Source of the DNA: Synergistaceae bacterium DZ-S4
GTDB lineage: Bacteria > Synergistota > Synergistia > Synergistales > Synergistaceae
Direction of reading: 5' to 3'
DNA length: 64,000 bases
NCBI GenBank assembly: GCA_025943965.1
Contig: JAPCWD010000003.1
Location: forward strand, 1-64,000
Shown: positions 61,403-64,000 of the stretch, piece by piece
Layout of the letters: each line of letters opens with the position of its first letter
Numbering within the stretch: the first letter of the stretch is position 1
Program-made: the position numbers and the translations under genes
The notes under the pieces: model-generated
What the model was told of the DNA's origin: nothing
Database searches by the model: none
Seen by the model: only the letters and a program-made list of their open reading frames with translations

Positions 61403-61489
61403 ATGTCTATTCCTGATTACCAATCTATTTTGCTGCCATTGCTCAAGTTAGCACAAGACGGGAAAGAGCACTCTAAGGAGTGTTTATAA
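61403..61489 (+). pseudogene. N-terminal fragment of an Mrr-type restriction protein
   Basis: 28 codons reading MSIPDYQSILLPLLKLAQDG then KEHSKECL and stop. The first 20 residues match the start of Mrr proteins (IPDYQSxxLPLLKLA.DG), whose nuclease domain is missing. It has its own GAAAGGAAGG site, so it may still be translated. The next ORF begins on the base after its stop. Confidence 0.7.
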
Positions 61490-61885
61490 ATGGCACAACA
61501 CATTTCAATTCGTATACCATGGAAAGATAATGGCTACAATGGTTTAGTATGTAACAAGCCTTGCTATAACAATGCTTGCTTGAGGCTTGCCAACATCGCT
61601 GAGAACCGTGACGATGAGCTAGAGCAAAAACTTTCAGGTTGTCCTATGAGTGGCCATGAACAGGAATTACCGTGCATAGCAGAGGGCGGAGCGTTTATGT
61701 CATCTCTTAGCCACAAAAAAATTAACGTTCATCCATACAAGAAAAGCAACCCCCAATCACATGGTCATTTTCTTGAAACAGAACTCATCTATCCACCTTT
61801 TTCGTTGCCAGCACGTCCATTTGGTTGGACTATGCTAAAGAAGGGCAACGAATTTAGCAATATCGTTCGTCTAACCGAAATGTAG
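61490..61885 (+). pseudogene. 131-residue ORF, probably a truncated N-terminus of a larger protein
   Basis: MAQHISIRIPWKDNGYNGLV, then CNKPCYNNACLRLANIAENR, CPMSGHEQELPC and HGHFLETELIYPPFSLPARP FGW segments. From memory this resembles the N-terminal domain of much larger ATPase-type proteins in accessory regions; here it stops at 131 residues. Cysteine-rich, no signal peptide. Could also be a small standalone protein. Confidence 0.5.
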
Positions 61886-61928
61886 TTGTACAATACATAA
61901 AGGATTTTTATTTAAGGAGGCGCCCCCT

Positions 61929-62903
61929 TTGAACGATACCATTGAAGCCTTGAACATAAAAAAATTGATTCAAGACAACAACTACGATGAAGCCCTGCGC
62001 AATGCGGAAAAAGCTTTGGACACAGCCCAAAGAGAACTTGGCGAAAATCATCCGGATCTGGTTCAATACTTGGACCTTTTAGCCGAAATTTATAAGGCGA
62101 ACGGTAACCTAAGGGGCGCGAAAAAGGTTTACAAAAAAGCTCTAAGGCTTTGGATGAATGCCTTCCTTCCCAAGGATAACTATAAGTATTTCCTGGCCGA
62201 TCTTTTTCCCATGTTTTTTAAATCGCCAGCTCTGCAACCGCGGTTTAAACCTGACAAGATAATAACGCTAAGGCCTGAGCTTTTGATCCACAGCGGCAGT
62301 AAAAGAGAGGCTTACGTGCATCCAGGGGACCCAAATTTATGCATAAAAGTTGACAGGCTTTGGAAAGAAGGTTACCACATTTCTCCGAGAAAGCGACTTA
62401 AAAGACTCCTAATGCCCTGGCTCATAGATTTTTGGTCTAACCGAGAAGAAGCAAGAGTCTACCGCTCTGTGGCCCTTAAAATAGGCGAAGAATTTTTCGA
62501 ACACGCGCCCAGATGTTATGGCATCGTGATGACCAACCTGGGACCCGGGCTGGTCGTCGAGCGCGTTCGCGACGAGGATGGCTCATTTTCACGACCCATC
62601 GACGTTTACGTGAAAAATAACCCAGACAAGTTGAAGCACGCCCTGGACCTTTTGGAAGACCTTCACGATTTTCTAATCGAACACGACCTTGTGATATATG
62701 ACTGGGCCAATCCTGCTAATTTCCTGGTGCGCAAACATTCTACCAGGGGTGATAAATTAGTCGTCGTGGATTGGAAGACAGAAGGAACAGCTGATAAAGA
62801 CCTGCCATGGCGCGACATCTTTCCGGCGTTGGCCAGAAAAAAAATGACCTTTGAGTACAATTGCCTGCGCGAAGATATAACGCGTTTAGGCTCCATTGCT
62901 TAA
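61929..62903 (+). CDS. TPR plus YrbL-like kinase-fold protein
   Basis: 324 residues. Residues 1-75 form a tetratricopeptide-like helical repeat (YDEALRNAEKALDTAQREL, GAKKVYKKAL). From about 115 a YrbL-type protein-kinase-like domain follows (LIHSGSKREAYVHPGDPNLCIKVD, EARVYRSVALK, MTNLGPGLVVERV, HDLVIYDWANPANFLV, VVVDWKTEG). The DxxxxN and DWK segments match catalytic and metal sites. Start is TTG at 61929, eight bases after AGGAGG. Base composition differs from the defence island. Confidence 0.72.
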   Translation: MNDTIEALNIKKLIQDNNYDEALRNAEKALDTAQRELGENHPDLVQYLDLLAEIYKANGNLRGAKKVYKKALRLWMNAFLPKDNYKYFLADLFPMFFKSPALQPRFKPDKIITLRPELLIHSGSKREAYVHPGDPNLCIKVDRLWKEGYHISPRKRLKRLLMPWLIDFWSNREEARVYRSVALKIGEEFFEHAPRCYGIVMTNLGPGLVVERVRDEDGSFSRPIDVYVKNNPDKLKHALDLLEDLHDFLIEHDLVIYDWANPANFLVRKHSTRGDKLVVVDWKTEGTADKDLPWRDIFPALARKKMTFEYNCLREDITRLGSIA

Positions 62904-62968
62904 CTTTTTAAGCGCTCTCTATTGATGCCATCGCAGCGGCCTCGTTTATAAAAAGGGTGACGAACCTC

Positions 62969-64000
62969 ATGGTTAATGAGAATAAGATGTTAAAGCTGAA
63001 CGAAGCAGAAAAGACGTGGCTTGAAGAGCTTGCTTCTGCGTGGGGAGTAAAGCTCATTTTTAGGGAGTATCTGGGCGCCGATATGTTCGCCCGAATCACC
63101 ATAACTTCCGAGGGAGAAGCCTGGGTGGAGATTCTTCAAAGCTTCGACCCCGAAGACTACTACGGCCAATGGGGAAACGATGACATCACGCCATCTGAAC
63201 TTTTCAGGTTCCTGCTCCTTCACGAAATCGCTCACCTACAGTTAGAACACGAAAAAGAAAAGATCCCGAAACATGTGCGCACCAAAGAGGATTGGCAAGA
63301 GGTCATCCGAAAGCGGGAGACAAGAGCCGATCTATGGGCCAAAAGGCGACTCAGGGACCCTTGGCCCAGGGAAGACGAAAAAGGAAAGTGCCTAATCGGC
63401 TGCAGCGGGTGGTCTTACGAATCGTGGAACGGAAACTACTATCCACCTGACTTAAGGACTGGCGATAGGCTTTCTTATTACGCCCAAGATTTCCAAACCG
63501 TTGAAATAAACATGTCCTTTTACCGAACCCCTTTTGAAAACATGCTTCGGTCTTGGGCTAAAAAGGTTCCCCCCCGTTTTTATTTTGCCGCCAAAGGTTC
63601 AAGGAGGATAACCCATTACCGGCGCCTCAAAGGTTGCGAGGAAGAAGTGAAAAATTTCTTCGACAGATTTGCCTTGCTTCCCCAGCTTTCCTGCGTTTTG
63701 TGGCAGCTTCCGCCTTCGCTTAAATATGACGCTTCATTGCTGGACGAATTTTGCCACCTTTTGCCAAAACACAGAAGGCAAGCCATTGAATTCAGGCACC
63801 TTTCCTGGTGGGATAAGTTAGACGAGACCGCGGAAATTTTATCCAAACACGAGGTCGCCTTCGTTGGGATAAGCCGCAGGGGTTTTCCCGATGAAGCACC
63901 CGTGACGGCAGAGTCCAGCTATTTTCGCTTTCACGGATTGGGCAAAAATACTTACCTGTGGGACTACAGCGAAGAAGAACTCCTGCCTTGGGCGCAGCGC
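62969..64000 (+). CDS. HExxH peptidase-like/DUF72 fusion protein (cut by right edge)
   Basis: At least 344 residues, open to the edge. Residues about 75-100 contain LLLHEIAHLQLEHE, an ImmA/IrrE-type zinc-peptidase motif. A DUF72 TIM-barrel domain begins near 145: CLIGCSGWSYESWNGNYYPP, VEINMSFYRTPFEN, PPRFYFAAKGSRRITHYRRL, IEFRHLSWW, YFRFHGLGKN. DUF72 is usually a standalone protein of unknown function; the joined N-terminal domain is unusual. Start uncertain (GTG 62957, ATG 62969 or ATG 62987). Confidence 0.75.
   Translation, partial: MVNENKMLKLNEAEKTWLEELASAWGVKLIFREYLGADMFARITITSEGEAWVEILQSFDPEDYYGQWGNDDITPSELFRFLLLHEIAHLQLEHEKEKIPKHVRTKEDWQEVIRKRETRADLWAKRRLRDPWPREDEKGKCLIGCSGWSYESWNGNYYPPDLRTGDRLSYYAQDFQTVEINMSFYRTPFENMLRSWAKKVPPRFYFAAKGSRRITHYRRLKGCEEEVKNFFDRFALLPQLSCVLWQLPPSLKYDASLLDEFCHLLPKHRRQAIEFRHLSWWDKLDETAEILSKHEVAFVGISRRGFPDEAPVTAESSYFRFHGLGKNTYLWDYSEEELLPWAQR

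Overview
The window looks like chromosome of a diderm anaerobe, most likely a member of the Synergistota. This is an inference from gene content: a csaB/DUF5693 pair (pyruvylated cell-wall polymer for SLH-protein anchoring) beside OmpH/Skp and SurA-like outer-membrane chaperones, a ctsR-mcsA-clpC operon with no mcsB, an encapsulin with encapsulated ferritin, and a DUF1659/DUF2922/YvrJ cassette. No rRNA or marker gene is present to fix the genus.

Layout. (1) 1-4.0 kb is an accessory, partly AT-rich end: a truncated gene, two translationally coupled genes of mobile-element type, a large ankyrin-repeat protein and an excisionase-like HTH protein next to a four-gene tRNA cluster (Val-Asp-Phe-Gly). 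(2) 4.7-17.4 kb is one long, tightly overlapping minus-strand operon for envelope and division: uppP, DUF4321, maf, DUF5693, csaB, two transketolase-like halves, ftsE, ftsX, an EnvC-like M23 protein, ctpA, yibQ and a PurA-like protein. The transketolase halves and the PurA homologue have lost key catalytic residues. (3) 17.5-21.3 kb holds a Na/Pi cotransporter, RNase J and tRNA-Gln/Glu behind a strong promoter preceded by three 15-bp repeats. (4) 21.5-41.3 kb is mostly housekeeping: a PAS-GGDEF-EAL-hemerythrin protein, a PpiC/SurA isomerase, the ctsR operon with a visible CtsR operator, plsY, ompH, ygiQ, a YgjP-type peptidase, an MBL-fold protein, an ICMT-like methyltransferase, a flippase-like protein, a receiver protein lacking its phospho-acceptor, ttcA, pyrK-pyrD and the ferritin-encapsulin pair. 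(5) 41.3-45.3 kb is a two-gene signalling operon (HD-GYP response regulator and hybrid kinase).

(6) 45.3-48.3 kb is a repeat-rich accessory block. An AbiE-type toxin-antitoxin pair, in toxin-first order, is flanked by a 45-bp inverted repeat (43/45 identical), a 128-bp foldback element and several arrays of 11-bp repeats. (7) 48.3-50.0 kb is a cassette of DUF1659, DUF2922, YvrJ, an M15 peptidase and a small sigma factor. (8) 50.7-61.3 kb is a low-GC five-gene defence island: PLD/SNF2-type helicase, DUF4391 protein, AAA-TOPRIM (OLD-like) ATPase, type III Mod and type III Res. Remnants of further defence-type genes follow (an Mrr N-terminus and another truncated ORF). (9) 61.9-64.0 kb returns to different base composition, with a TPR-YrbL-kinase-like protein and a partial gene fusing an HExxH peptidase-like domain to DUF72.

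The most notable items are the five-gene type III-like island, the paired degenerate transketolase halves and PurA-like enzyme inside an envelope operon, the phased 11-bp repeat arrays, and the HExxH-DUF72 fusion.
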